The notes: generated from the letters alone by a model not told the origin. Numbered from the stretch's first letter, positions 16,653 through 25,216 are shown. The stretch: DNA of 64,000 nucleotides from Sphaerisporangium perillae (GCF_023276435.1 NZ_JALLPO010000040.1:30733-94732); one strand, 5' to 3'. Numbers and translations are program-made.

Positions 16653-16703
16653 TCAGCGCGCCGGGACACTCTCCGGCGTCGTCGTCAAACCAGCGCGCTT
16701 CAT
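16653..16703 (-). CDS. threonine-rich leader peptide of the ThrRS attenuator
   Basis: The 16-codon frame reads MKRAGLTTTPESVPAR-stop, with three consecutive ACG threonine codons at positions 7-9. It lies between a probable promoter and the attenuator hairpin of a threonyl-tRNA synthetase gene, exactly where a ribosome-mediated attenuator would need it. A TACCGT -10-like hexamer ends 8 nt before the ATG, consistent with a leaderless start. A local hairpin GCCGG/CCGGC (16677-16673 with 16664-16660) overlaps the Thr codons and would be blocked by a stalled ribosome, which frees GUCCCGG for antitermination. Confidence 0.6.
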   Translation of the reverse strand: MKRAGLTTTPESVPAR

Positions 16704-16710
16704 GTGGGCA

Positions 16711-16716
16711 ACGGTA
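16711..16716 (-). promoter_or_regulatory. -10 element of the ThrRS leader transcript
   Basis: TACCGT (TANNNT form) is separated by 7 nt from the leader-peptide ATG, as in leaderless actinobacterial transcripts. No convincing -35 hexamer is seen 16-19 bp upstream. Confidence 0.35.
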
Positions 16717-16954
16717 ACAGAGGCGTCGATCTCCACACCTCCGGTTTTCGAGCCCGCCGACCACAGGCCCTCGGCGGACCGGCCGACTGCGGGGGCGGGG
16801 AACGGCGTGCGTGGTGGGGAACGGCGTACGAGGCGGAGAGGGCGTGCGGGGCGGGGAGCTCGGGCGGCCGCGGCTGAAAGCCGGGAATCGAGCTGGAACA
16901 CGTCGTATCTCAGCACGTAGCGGGCGATGTGCCGTTGCAGTACGGTTCGGGGCT

Positions 16955-17461
16955 GTGGCCTACCGTATCCGGGTATTCATCGGTGCGCTGATCTCCCTGG
17001 TCTGCCTGGGGTTCGCGTTCTATGCGCTGTATCAGCTGATCCGTGGCGGTAGCTGCGCTTCAGGCGGCAACTACGTCTCCGTACGGCAGTGTCCGCCCGG
17101 CACGGAGAAATGGGCCTGGGTGCTGCCGGGCTCGATCATCGGCGGGCTCCTCAGCTTCTTCCTCGGCACGTTCAAGGGGTTCGGACCTGCGCCGGAGGTG
17201 ACGGGCAAGCGTGCCGCGGCCGGCGCCGCCTACCCGGCCCGCGAGCCCGGGGCGGCGCCGTTCGACCCGGCCGTGATGTTCGGCGGCCGGGTGATCGTGG
17301 CACGGGGGCGGCCGTTCACCCCTGGCGGGACGCACGGCTCGCCCGCGGACGGCGAGGATCCCATCGCCCGGCTGCGGAAGCTCCGTGACCTGCTGGACGA
17401 CGGCACGCTGACGCCGACCGAGTTCGAGGCGGCCAAGGCGAGGATCCTCAACGGGATGTGA
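16955..17461 (+). CDS. membrane protein with C-terminal SHOCT domain
   Basis: The GTG start (VAYRIRVFIGALISL) is chosen because it directly precedes the first TM helix; upstream codons are Gly/Arg-rich and unlike protein. TM1 is VFIGALISLVCLGFAFYALY and TM2 is WAWVLPGSIIGGLLSFFLGT, with a short Cys-containing loop between them (GGSCASGGNYVSVRQCPPG) that may be disulfide-linked outside. After a flexible cytoplasmic linker the protein ends in a SHOCT motif (IARLRKLRDLLDDGTLTPTE, FEAAKARIL), a short oligomerisation helix pair. Function unknown. It is transcribed divergently from the ThrRS leader; the promoter probably lies in the 250 bp between them. Confidence 0.7.
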   Translation: MAYRIRVFIGALISLVCLGFAFYALYQLIRGGSCASGGNYVSVRQCPPGTEKWAWVLPGSIIGGLLSFFLGTFKGFGPAPEVTGKRAAAGAAYPAREPGAAPFDPAVMFGGRVIVARGRPFTPGGTHGSPADGEDPIARLRKLRDLLDDGTLTPTEFEAAKARILNGM

Positions 17462-17519
17462 CCTACCCGAGATCCACGCCGAGATCACCGTCCGGCCATC
17501 ACGAGATCAGCGTCGGCCA

Positions 17520-18506
17520 TCAGGAGATCAGGCCGAAGCCGCGTACCGCTCGGGCGTAGTGGGCGGACAGTTCCTCGTCGATGGCCGCCGACGACGCGGG
17601 ATCCAACAGGCGCTCACCCTGACGGGCGGTGGCGGCGCGCTCGTCGAGGTCGCCCGCGCGGGCCAGCGTCGATTCACGGATCTCCGAGATGGTCGCCCCC
17701 CGCAGTGCCGCCGCCTGCACGGGGGCCAGGAAGCGCCTTCCTTCGATGAGTTCGGTCAACCGGGCCGCCTCCGCCTCCGTGGCGACACCCTCGAGCGGCG
17801 CCGGCCCCGCCTGAACGTCCCGGCCGTCACCCGGGCGGGCGAGCCAGAGCAGCGCCCGTTCCAGCAACAGCGCCGGCCAGCCCAGCACGTAGCCGACCAC
17901 CCGGCCGAGAGTGCCGGCGGCCTGGTAGCTCCCGCGCGGCGCCTCCGCACCCAGGGAGATCACGAGGCGATTGTGCGCCTCCTCCCGCAGTTCCAGCGGC
18001 CCACCACCGGACATCAGCGACTCGCGCCACTGCGCCAGCGTCCACAGCGCTCCGCTCATCAGCAGCCCGTGATCGTCCTTCTTGGTGTACGTCCGGGCCA
18101 GCAGCACCACCCGCTGTCTCGCCGACAGCACCAGCCAGAGGGGCAGTCCGACGACGAGGACGGGCCTGAGCCGCCAGCCCACGCGAACGTATTCACTCGC
18201 CACCTCCAGGTCCCTGACCGCCACCGCCGCCGGCGGGCGTGCGCGGACGGCCTCCGCCACGCGCCGCGCGACACCGTACAACTCCGGGGCCGAAGAGCGT
18301 GCCAGCACCTCGGCATCGGCGGGCAGCCGGCGCGGGCGGGGAAACAGCAGCGCACCGATCGCGATGAGCAGGCCGCCGACCGCCCAGGCCAGCAGGAAAC
18401 CCGGACTTCGGTAGATGATCGAAGCGCCTAAGACGATGAACATGAGAGTGATCCCATGCACCACGAGCGACACGAACACAGCGGTGATCTTCTTCAGGGC
18501 ATCCAC
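17520..18506 (-). CDS. M48-like membrane protein with a degenerate zinc site
   Basis: The 328-aa product starts at a GTG (VDALKKITAVFVSLVVHG) with CGGAG upstream and has two N-terminal TM helices (FVSLVVHGITLMFIVLGASI and FLLAWAVGGLLIAIGALLF). The following region resembles the M48 peptidase layout: a strand-helix unit, then LPLWLVLSARQRVVLLARTY, TKKDDHGLLMSGALWTLAQW. In active relatives the segment after the xxQRVALL helix is HELGH, but here it reads ARTYTKKD, so the metal-binding HExxH is missing. This suggests a pseudo-peptidase with a binding or regulatory role, or an unrelated membrane protein. The C-terminal part (TELIEGRRFLAPVQAAALRG onward) is helical. No operon partner. Confidence 0.55.
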   Translation of the reverse strand: MDALKKITAVFVSLVVHGITLMFIVLGASIIYRSPGFLLAWAVGGLLIAIGALLFPRPRRLPADAEVLARSSAPELYGVARRVAEAVRARPPAAVAVRDLEVASEYVRVGWRLRPVLVVGLPLWLVLSARQRVVLLARTYTKKDDHGLLMSGALWTLAQWRESLMSGGGPLELREEAHNRLVISLGAEAPRGSYQAAGTLGRVVGYVLGWPALLLERALLWLARPGDGRDVQAGPAPLEGVATEAEAARLTELIEGRRFLAPVQAAALRGATISEIRESTLARAGDLDERAATARQGERLLDPASSAAIDEELSAHYARAVRGFGLIS

Positions 18507-18810
18507 ACGGAGACTCCGTTCCGGCAATACAGGAGGGGGTGGCCACGCGCACTGCACGGAAAGGCATCGGAGGCATCCGGACGCCCGCCGTGTTCGTGTC
18601 GTGACGCTCGCCGTGGGCTGATCCTAAGGGAGCTCTCCTTGCCGGGGCTGATCTGATTCAGCCGACCTCGCGATGCGGAGGAAGTGGATGCCGCCCGGCT
18701 GATCACCCAGCGTGTGCTCCCACGGATAATGTCCCGTAGCTCCTTGCTGCCGGCACGCCCACACGGTGACATCGGGCACCGGCCCGAGCAACTCGCTGAG
18801 TGCCCGCTAC

Positions 18811-18882
18811 AGCACCGAGGACATGGACTACGGCCCACCCGGCACCCATGCCGGTGGTGAACCAGTGGTGCCCACCCGAGCA
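18811..18882. repeat. left arm of an imperfect 72-bp inverted repeat
   Basis: It begins AGCACCGAGGACATGG and ends GGTGCCCACCCGAGCA. The reverse complement recurs at 19797-19867 with only a few differences. The two arms enclose the GNAT gene. The region 18507-19011 otherwise holds no recognised gene. Confidence 0.75.
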
Positions 18883-19011
18883 ATCGACTCCACCCAGCAG
18901 ATGAAGGCAGGGCACCACCAGTGAAGATGGGGCACCACCAGCAACACCGGAGCACGCCCCCCACGCAGGAGGCGACGGCCCAGCAGATGTTTCCGGGAGA
19001 CTGGTGGTGAC

Positions 19012-19536
19012 TCAGAGCTGTCGATACATGATGTGCAGTCCGACGTAGCCATGGACCGGATGGTGAAAGCCCTCCGGAAGGGTGGTCATCACCTCGAAGC
19101 CCAGTGACCTCCACAGGGAGACCGCACGGGTGTTGGTCTCCACGACAGCATTGAACTGCATCGCTCGAAAGCCGTCTTTGCGCGCCTGCTCCAGCACATG
19201 TTCGCCGAGCGCCCGGCCCACACCCCGGCCCGAGTAAGCCGGATCGACCATGAAGCTCGCGCTGGAAATATGCGCTGCGCCGCCGCGGTGATTGCGGACG
19301 CTGTTCGCGGTGCCGACCACGGTTCCGTCCACGTCCACCGCGACGAAGGTATGGCCCGGCGGCTCCGGGAACCACATCTGCCTGGCCTGGGACTCGGTGG
19401 TACCGCGGTCCCACGAGAACGTCTCGCCCGCCCGCACGATGCCCACCATGAACGACCACATCAGGGGCCAGTCATGCGACGTCGCTTTTCTGATCAGCAC
19501 GGCTGCCAGCCTGGGCCGCCCGGCCGCGAACCGCAA
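19012..19536 (-). CDS. GNAT family N-acetyltransferase
   Basis: The product opens with the usual IRKATSHDWPLMWSFM strand and helix. It contains the acetyl-CoA loop SGRGVGRALGEHVL preceded by the beta-4 strand ISSASFMVDPAY, and ends with NTRAVSLWRSLGFEVMTTLP, a clear GNAT C-terminal half. Length is 174 aa from the ATG; a GTG 12 codons later (VLIRKAT) would also suit the family. The acceptor is unknown, although RAGETFSWDRGT and the terminal HGYVGLHIMYRQL resemble amino-acid or small-molecule acetyltransferases that include phosphinothricin-type enzymes. The gene is enclosed by an inverted repeat of about 72 bp on each side, which suggests it was moved or rearranged as a unit. Confidence 0.8.
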   Translation of the reverse strand: MRFAAGRPRLAAVLIRKATSHDWPLMWSFMVGIVRAGETFSWDRGTTESQARQMWFPEPPGHTFVAVDVDGTVVGTANSVRNHRGGAAHISSASFMVDPAYSGRGVGRALGEHVLEQARKDGFRAMQFNAVVETNTRAVSLWRSLGFEVMTTLPEGFHHPVHGYVGLHIMYRQL

Positions 19537-19604
19537 ATCAGTTTCGAGCCACGATGACCGTCGAGCCGAGGAGGATTCGCTCGCTCGCTACGAACCGGTC
19601 TAAT

Positions 19605-19684
19605 GATCCACACACAGGACACGCCCTACGCCCTAGGAGGGGTTGCATCGTGTCCTTTCGCCCTGGGGGTGGTCGTAGTGGATC
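19605..19684. other. nested inverted repeats (possible structured element)
   Basis: GATCCAC (19605-19611) pairs with GTGGATC (19678-19684), and inside it GGACACG (19617-19623) pairs with CGTGTCC (19649-19655). It lies in sequence without a gene between the GNAT gene and the lipase-like remnant. It could be the end of a lost mobile element or a transcript hairpin. Confidence 0.3.
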
Positions 19685-19796
19685 TGGTCCTGCCTCCTTA
19701 TCCGAGATCAGGTGGTGCCTGGTCAGTGTCCCAGTCACCTGAGGGTGCCCTGATCGGCCGGTGGTGCCGCGCCTTCGCGTGGTGAATGCGGGTAAA

Positions 19797-19867
19797 TGCT
19801 CGGGTGGGCACCACTGGCCCACCACCGGCATGGGTGCCGGGTGGGCCATGTCCGCGTCCTCGGTGCT
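19797..19867. repeat. right arm of the 72-bp inverted repeat
   Basis: Reverse complement of 18811-18882 with about eight differences. It overlaps the end of the lipase-like remnant. Confidence 0.75.
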
Positions 19868-19869
19868 GA

Positions 19870-20015
19870 GACGAGGATCAAGCCAGTCGTCGATGCCGGT
19901 CGCGGCTCCGTAAGTGTCGTGCTCCAGGCCGTCGTAGACGCGGTAGGCGACCTGGGAGCCCGTGCTGCGGAGCTCGGCGGCGACCTTGGTGGATCCGGTC
20001 CAGGCCGGGCGGCCG
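19870..20015 (-). pseudogene. C-terminal remnant of a lipase-like alpha/beta hydrolase
   Basis: One minus frame reads STKVAAELRSTGSQVAYRVY, then DGLEHDTYGAATGIDDWLDP. This fits the last strand, catalytic His (LEHDT) and closing DDWL helix of secreted lipase-type hydrolases. The upstream nine-tenths of the gene are absent, since the AtuA-type gene ends 90 bp away. After DWLDPRL the sequence runs into the inverted-repeat arm. A gene tail left by a rearrangement is likely. Confidence 0.4.
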
Positions 20016-20102
20016 AACGCCACGCGGGCGGCCGGAGCCGCATGGCCGGCGCTCGGCACGGCGACGCCGTGGGGTGGAATGGCGACGGCTCTCGGGGCGA
20101 CA

Positions 20103-21965
20103 TCACCGATCAGGCGCGCCTCCCGATCCCCTTTGTGCCAGGGACGCGGGGACGTCGACGTGGCGGGAGAGGATGAACTCGCCGAGGGCCTTGGCCTGGG
20201 CGTCGAAGCGGCTGGTCGCCGTCGCGCCCTCGCCCAGCAGGCCATGGACGACGAAGTTGAGCGCGCGCAGGTTGGGCAGTTCGTAGCGGTCGATCGCCAG
20301 GGCCGCGGCCTCGGGGAGCAGCTCGCGCAGCCGGTCCGTGGTGAGCGCGCCGCGCAGCCAGGCGTACGCCTCGTCATCCCGCGTCCACAGGCCGAGGTTG
20401 GCGTTGCCCCCCTTGTCACCGGAGCGCGCGTCGGCCACCACACCAAGCGGCAGCCGCACGACCGTGGCATCCGGTTCGGGGACGGGCCCGTTGCCGGACT
20501 CCTTCCCCGGCTCGGTACCGGGCTCGGTACCGGGCTCGGTACCGGGCTCGGTGCCGGGTTCGGTCCCGGGTTCGGTCCCGGGTTCGTTGTCGGGGGCGGC
20601 GGTGGGGGGCCATGGGATGGCCTCCACGGTGCCGTCGGGCAGGACCACCTGGTGGTGGACCTCGGTGATCGGGATGGTCGTCGGCCAGTACCTGCCATAG
20701 CTGCGGGCGCCCTGTGGGGTGCCGGTGGCGTAGAAGCCCGGGTAGCTGCCGAGGGCGAGCCCCACGACCAGGCCGGAGAACGCGCGCCCCACCTTCTTCT
20801 CCTCCGGCCCCTTGACGGCGATGCGCAGCAGGCAGGAGGCCGCGTTCTGGCCGGCGGCGTCCTGCCCCGCCGTGCCGATGCGCTGGAAGGTGACCGAACA
20901 GGACTTCTCGAGCCCGTCCTGCACGGTGCGCTCGATGAGCGCGGCCTTCTCGTCGATGTGGCGGCCGGTCAGCACGAGCGTGATCTCGTTCTCGAATCCG
21001 CCGAGGCCGGTGATGGCCACCTTGGTGAACGGGGGCGGGGGCGTGCCGCGCGCTCCGGTGATCTCAACGCGGTCGGGGCCCGCCTGCCGCAAGGTCAGGG
21101 TGTCCAGCAGGGTCGTGACGTCGGGGTTCAGGTAACGGGTGCCCTGGATCTCGTACACGAGCTGCGCGGTGACCGTCCCGACCGTCACCGCTCCCCCGGT
21201 GCCCGCGTGCTTGGTGATAACCGCGCCGCCGTCGGCGGCGACCTCGGCGATGGGGAAGCCGGGATGGGTCAGATCGTCGATCTCCAGGAACGAGGAGTAG
21301 TTGCCGCCGGTGGCCTGCGCGCCGCATTCGATCACGTGCCCCGCGGCGACGGCGCCGGCGAGCCGGTCCCAGTCGTCGTGGGCCCAGCCATGCCACCACG
21401 CCGCCGGGCCGACGGTGAGCGCCGCGTCGGTCACCCGGCCGCAGACCACGATGTCGGCGCCCGCCTCCAGGGCGCGGACGATGCCCCACGCGCCGAGGTA
21501 GGCGTTCGCGGTGAGCGGCGACAGCCCGGAGCCGGCGAGCGGGTCACCGTGCTCGGCGTGTGCCAGCAGGTGGCCGCCGTCCTGGAGCGCGCCGAGCCGT
21601 CCCAGCAGGTCGTCGCCGACCACGCACGCCACACGTGGTTCCAGGCCTGCGGCGTGGGCCTGCACGATGAGACGGTCGGCCAGCCCGCGCGGGTTGAGGC
21701 CGCCGGCGTTCACCACTACCTTGATGCCGCGTTCGAGGACGGTTCCCAGCACCGGGCCGATCTGGGCCGGGAAACTGGCCGCGTATCCCGCCTCGGGATC
21801 GCGTGCCCGTCCCTTGGCCAGGACCAGCATGGTCACTTCGGCCAGGTAGTCGCCGGTGACCACGTCGACATCCCCACCGGTGACCATCTCGGCGAACGCG
21901 GTGGCCCTGTCCCCGTAGAACCCCGAGGCATTGGCGACCCGGATGGAACGGCGTAAGGCGCCCAT
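20103..21965 (-). CDS. AtuA-type protein (acyclic terpene utilisation family)
   Basis: The N-terminal two-thirds are AtuA-like: IRVANASGFYGDRATAFAEM, DVDVVTGDYLAEVTMLVLAK, VVVNAGGLNPRGLADRL, the ICGRV-type motif DIVVCGRVTDAALTVGP and TGGNYSSFLEI. A small C-terminal domain (VVRLPLGVVADARSGDKGGN, then ANLGLWTRDDEAYAWLRGAL) is the AtuA ferredoxin-fold-like partner, fused here as in many actinomycetes. AtuA is required for acyclic terpene (citronellol/geranyl-CoA) catabolism in Pseudomonas, but its biochemical step is not settled. The linker holds about seven EPGT repeats encoded by a 12-bp repeat. ATG has AAGGAGGGC upstream. It is followed upstream by tandem 31-bp repeats. Confidence 0.85.
   Translation of the reverse strand: MGALRRSIRVANASGFYGDRATAFAEMVTGGDVDVVTGDYLAEVTMLVLAKGRARDPEAGYAASFPAQIGPVLGTVLERGIKVVVNAGGLNPRGLADRLIVQAHAAGLEPRVACVVGDDLLGRLGALQDGGHLLAHAEHGDPLAGSGLSPLTANAYLGAWGIVRALEAGADIVVCGRVTDAALTVGPAAWWHGWAHDDWDRLAGAVAAGHVIECGAQATGGNYSSFLEIDDLTHPGFPIAEVAADGGAVITKHAGTGGAVTVGTVTAQLVYEIQGTRYLNPDVTTLLDTLTLRQAGPDRVEITGARGTPPPPFTKVAITGLGGFENEITLVLTGRHIDEKAALIERTVQDGLEKSCSVTFQRIGTAGQDAAGQNAASCLLRIAVKGPEEKKVGRAFSGLVVGLALGSYPGFYATGTPQGARSYGRYWPTTIPITEVHHQVVLPDGTVEAIPWPPTAAPDNEPGTEPGTEPGTEPGTEPGTEPGTEPGKESGNGPVPEPDATVVRLPLGVVADARSGDKGGNANLGLWTRDDEAYAWLRGALTTDRLRELLPEAAALAIDRYELPNLRALNFVVHGLLGEGATATSRFDAQAKALGEFILSRHVDVPASLAQRGSGGAPDR
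20505..20590. repeat. 12-bp tandem repeat coding EPGT, about seven copies
   Basis: Units such as CTCGGTACCGGG repeat in frame inside the AtuA-type gene and encode an acidic, flexible EPGT linker between its two domains. Unit number is likely to vary between strains. Confidence 0.8.
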
Positions 21966-21978
21966 CACGCCCTCCTTC

Positions 21979-22078
21979 TCTGATGCGGTGTCCAGCAGCC
22001 TTCACCGGCTCTGATGCAGAGTCCAGCAACGCTCACCGGCTCCGGCACGGTATCTCCAGCAATGTTCACCGACGCCGG
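21979..22078. repeat. 31-bp tandem repeat, three copies, upstream of the AtuA-type gene
   Basis: Units start at 21979, 22010 and 22041; all share TCCAGCA followed by a TTCACCG-like core. They end 14 bp before the AtuA start codon on the + numbering. The spacing of three helical turns would suit binding of a regulator on one face, but the origin may simply be duplication. 22080-22237 shows no gene. Confidence 0.5.
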
Positions 22079-22237
22079 GCAACAACGGACGACCCGGTGC
22101 ACGTTGCCGGACACCATGTCACCGCTCCGGGTACGGGTTTCCATCGGTACGGATGGATCTTCGCATGGCAGGGAGCCACCCAGGCAGGTATCCATGGTCA
22201 CTTCCCGCCGGTAGGAGTAGGAGGCCGCCGGCCGGTG

Positions 22238-25216
22238 TCATGGTCCCTCCTCGCCACCAGGAGGCTCGGCCAGCAGTTCGGCGAGGTGGCGGGCGGGTAC
22301 GCCGGCGAGCTGGTCGAGTTGGGTGCGGCAGGAGAAGCCGTCGGCCAGGATCAGCGTGCCGGGGGCGGCCCCGCGTACGGCTGGGAGGAGCTGGGTCTCG
22401 GCGACCGCGACCGACACCTCGTAGTGCCCGCGCTCGACGCCGAAGTTCCCGGCCAGGCCGCAGCAGCCGCCGACCGAGGTGACCTTGGCGCCCGCCCCCT
22501 TGAGCAGCGCCCTGTCGGTGTCCCAGCCCATCACCGCGTGGTGGTGGCAGTGCGGCTGGGCCAGCACCTCCACCCCGCTCAGGTCGGGTGGCGTCCAGCC
22601 GGGCAGCTCGGTCAGGAACTCCGCGAGCGTGCGGACCGAGGCCGCGACGAGCCGGGCGGCGCGGTCGTCGCCGCCGAGCAGGTCGACGGCGTCGGAACGG
22701 AGGACCGCCGTGCAGGACGGCTCCAGCGCGATGATCGGCGTCCCCGCCTCGGCGTACCGGGCCAGAGCGTCCACGGTCCGCCGGAGCTTGCGCCGGGCGG
22801 TGCCGAGCTGGCCGGTGGAGATCCAGGTGAGCCCGCAGCACAACGCGGCACGCGGGACCGCCACCGACAGGCCGGCGCGGTTCAGCACCCGCACGGCGGC
22901 CAGCGCCACCTCGGGCGAGAAGTGGTCGGTGAAGCTGTCCACCCAGAGCACCACGGTCCGCCCCGCCCCGGCCGCCATGCGGCCTGCGGCCTGCGCCGGT
23001 TCCGGACGGTCCCGCCGTAAAGAATCGTCGGCTTGCACCGGCGGGCGATCCACGGACCCGGAATGACCGCCACTCACGGGGAGAAGGTCTACGGGTGTCA
23101 GGCGGAGGCCGCGGTCCGGGTGGTGTCCGCGGAAGCTCGTCTCGGCGAACGGCGGCAGGGCCCGGCGGGGGTCGATGCCGCCGAGGCGCTTGGCGAGCGT
23201 GGCGGTGGGCCGGGCGCGGAGCAGTGCGTTGGCCACGCGGGGCGCCAGGCTCGCCAGCCGGGCCCAGCGCGGGAGCCAGCCGAGTGTGTAGTGCGAGGCC
23301 GGGCGGAGGCGGTGGCGGTAGGTCTGGTGGAGCACCTCGGCCTTGTAGGTGGCCATGTCGACACCGGTCGGGCAGTCGGACCGGCATCCCTTGCATGACA
23401 GGCACAGGTCGAGCACCTCGCGCACTTCAGGGGCCCGCAGGCCGCCGGGCAGGGAGCCGTTCACGGCCTCCTGGAGCACCCGGGCGCGGCCTCGCGTGGA
23501 GTCCTTCTCGTCGCGGGTGGCCTGGTACGACGGGCACATGACGATGCCGGCGCCCGTGGTCTCGGACCGGCAGCGGGCGACCCCGGTGCAGCGGTGCACG
23601 GCGGCGGTGAGGTCCCCGCCGTCCTCCGGGTACCGGAACGCCGTCCCCTTGGCGAAAGGCGGTGGCGGCTGTAGCCGCAGGTCGGCGTCCGCGGGCGCGG
23701 GCCGGACGATCACGCCGGGGTTGAGCACGCCGTCGGGGTCGAACACGTCCTTGACGGCGGCGAAGGCCGACAGAGCCGCCGGGGAGTACATCAGCGGCAG
23801 CAGTTCGCCGCGTGCCCTGCCGTCGCCGTGCTCCCCCGACATCGAGCCGCCATGGGCGGCGACCAGGCGGGCGGCGTCGAGCAGGAAGGCGCGGAACACC
23901 TTCGCCCCGTCCGTGCGGTCGAACGGGAAGTCGATGCGCACGTGCAGGCAGCCGTCGCCGAAGTGCCCGTAGGGCAGGCCGGTCAGCCGGTGGGCGGACA
24001 TGAGGGCCTCGAACTCGCGCAGGTACGCGCCGAGACGCCCGGGAGGGACGGCCGCGTCCTCCCAGCCGGAGTGCGCGGGGGCGCCCGACTGCGTACGCGC
24101 GGACAGCCCGGCGCCGTCCTCGCGGATCAGCCAGACGGCGGCCGCGTGGGCGGGGTCGGTGACCAGGAGGCTGTCGCCGGCCGCCGAGTCCGCGATCAGC
24201 GCGTCGGCGGCGGACCGCAGCTCGGCCGCCGAGTCGCCGCCGAGCTCGACCAGCAGCCATCCACCGCCCTTCGGCAGCGGCGGTACGCGGCTCGCTCCGC
24301 GCCGGGCCCGCACGATGTCGACGATGCGGGCGTCGATGCCCTCGAGCGCGACCGGCCGGTGCGGCAGGAGGGCGGGGACGGCGTCCGCGGCCGTGGCCAT
24401 GTCGGGGTAGCCGAGCACGACGAGCGCGGTACGCGCGGGCGCTTCCACCAGCAGGACCTCGGCTTCGAGCAGCACGCCCCACGTGCCCTCGCTGCCCACC
24501 ATGGCCTTGGCCACGTCGAACCCGCGCTCGGGGAGGAGATGCTCCAGCGAGTAACCGGAGATCTGCCGCGGGAACCGCCCGAGCTCGGTCCGGATCACCG
24601 CGAGGTTCTCGCCGACCACCCGCCGGAGCGCGTCCAGCGTCGGCGAGCCGGTTCCGTCCTGTCCGGCCGGGGAGCCGGATGGACGGGGGGTGGACAGGCG
24701 TTCGCCGGTTCCGGTGAGGAGGTCGAGGGTCAGGACGTTGTCGGCGGTGCGGCCGTAGGCGAGGGCGCGGGATCCGCAGGCGTTGTTGCCGATCATCCCG
24801 CCGATGGTGCACCTGCTGTGCGTGGAGGGGTCGGGGCCGAAGCGCAGCCCGTACCGCGCGGCCTGGACCTGAAGGGTGTCCAGCACGGCGCCGGGTTCGA
24901 CGGTCGCGGTACGCGCCTCGGGGTCCAGCGACTTCACCCGCCCCATGTGGCGGCTGAAGTCCAGGACGACGCCGGAGCCCACGGCGTTGCCCGCGATGGA
25001 GGTGCCGGCGCCCCGAGGGGTCAGCGGCACCCCTTCCGCGCGGCACAGCGCGAGGGCGGCGGTGACCTCCTCCGCGTCTCGCGGGAAGGCCACCACCGCC
25101 GGCGGCACCCGGTACAGCGAGGCGTCGGAGGAGTACTCCGCTCGGCGCCTCGCCGAGGCGTCGACGTCCCGCACCCCGGCCCGCCGCAGCGCTTCAGCCA
25201 GATCGGACGGATTCAA
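22238..25216 (-). CDS. FAD-linked D-2-hydroxyacid dehydrogenase with fused Fe-S/CCG domains (D-lactate or D-2-hydroxyglutarate type)
   Basis: A 992-aa flavoprotein. Residues 30-230 form the PCMH FAD-binding domain (PLTPRGAGTSIAGNAVGSGV, MIGNNACGSRALAYGRTADN). Residues 270-530 are the FAD-oxidase C domain (YGHFGDGCLHVRIDFPF, EHGDGRARGELLP, FDPDGVLNPG). Then come a 4Fe-4S motif CLSCKGCRSDCPTG and two CCG domains (ALCCGLTWISTGQLG and GGCCGLAGNFGVERG). This layout is that of bacterial D-lactate/D-2-hydroxyglutarate dehydrogenases that pass electrons to the respiratory chain. Substrate choice is not visible. The TTG start has GGGGGAAGGG upstream and overlaps the preceding small frame (TTGA). Placement beside a transhydrogenase-like alcohol dehydrogenase favours D-2-hydroxyglutarate. 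Confidence 0.88.
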   Translation of the reverse strand: MNPSDLAEALRRAGVRDVDASARRRAEYSSDASLYRVPPAVVAFPRDAEEVTAALALCRAEGVPLTPRGAGTSIAGNAVGSGVVLDFSRHMGRVKSLDPEARTATVEPGAVLDTLQVQAARYGLRFGPDPSTHSRCTIGGMIGNNACGSRALAYGRTADNVLTLDLLTGTGERLSTPRPSGSPAGQDGTGSPTLDALRRVVGENLAVIRTELGRFPRQISGYSLEHLLPERGFDVAKAMVGSEGTWGVLLEAEVLLVEAPARTALVVLGYPDMATAADAVPALLPHRPVALEGIDARIVDIVRARRGASRVPPLPKGGGWLLVELGGDSAAELRSAADALIADSAAGDSLLVTDPAHAAAVWLIREDGAGLSARTQSGAPAHSGWEDAAVPPGRLGAYLREFEALMSAHRLTGLPYGHFGDGCLHVRIDFPFDRTDGAKVFRAFLLDAARLVAAHGGSMSGEHGDGRARGELLPLMYSPAALSAFAAVKDVFDPDGVLNPGVIVRPAPADADLRLQPPPPFAKGTAFRYPEDGGDLTAAVHRCTGVARCRSETTGAGIVMCPSYQATRDEKDSTRGRARVLQEAVNGSLPGGLRAPEVREVLDLCLSCKGCRSDCPTGVDMATYKAEVLHQTYRHRLRPASHYTLGWLPRWARLASLAPRVANALLRARPTATLAKRLGGIDPRRALPPFAETSFRGHHPDRGLRLTPVDLLPVSGGHSGSVDRPPVQADDSLRRDRPEPAQAAGRMAAGAGRTVVLWVDSFTDHFSPEVALAAVRVLNRAGLSVAVPRAALCCGLTWISTGQLGTARRKLRRTVDALARYAEAGTPIIALEPSCTAVLRSDAVDLLGGDDRAARLVAASVRTLAEFLTELPGWTPPDLSGVEVLAQPHCHHHAVMGWDTDRALLKGAGAKVTSVGGCCGLAGNFGVERGHYEVSVAVAETQLLPAVRGAAPGTLILADGFSCRTQLDQLAGVPARHLAELLAEPPGGEEGP

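Noticed and set aside
16566..16720. T-box leader for the ThrRS gene
   Set aside because: No T-box sequence or antiterminator bulge was found; the Thr leader peptide with competing stems explains the region better.
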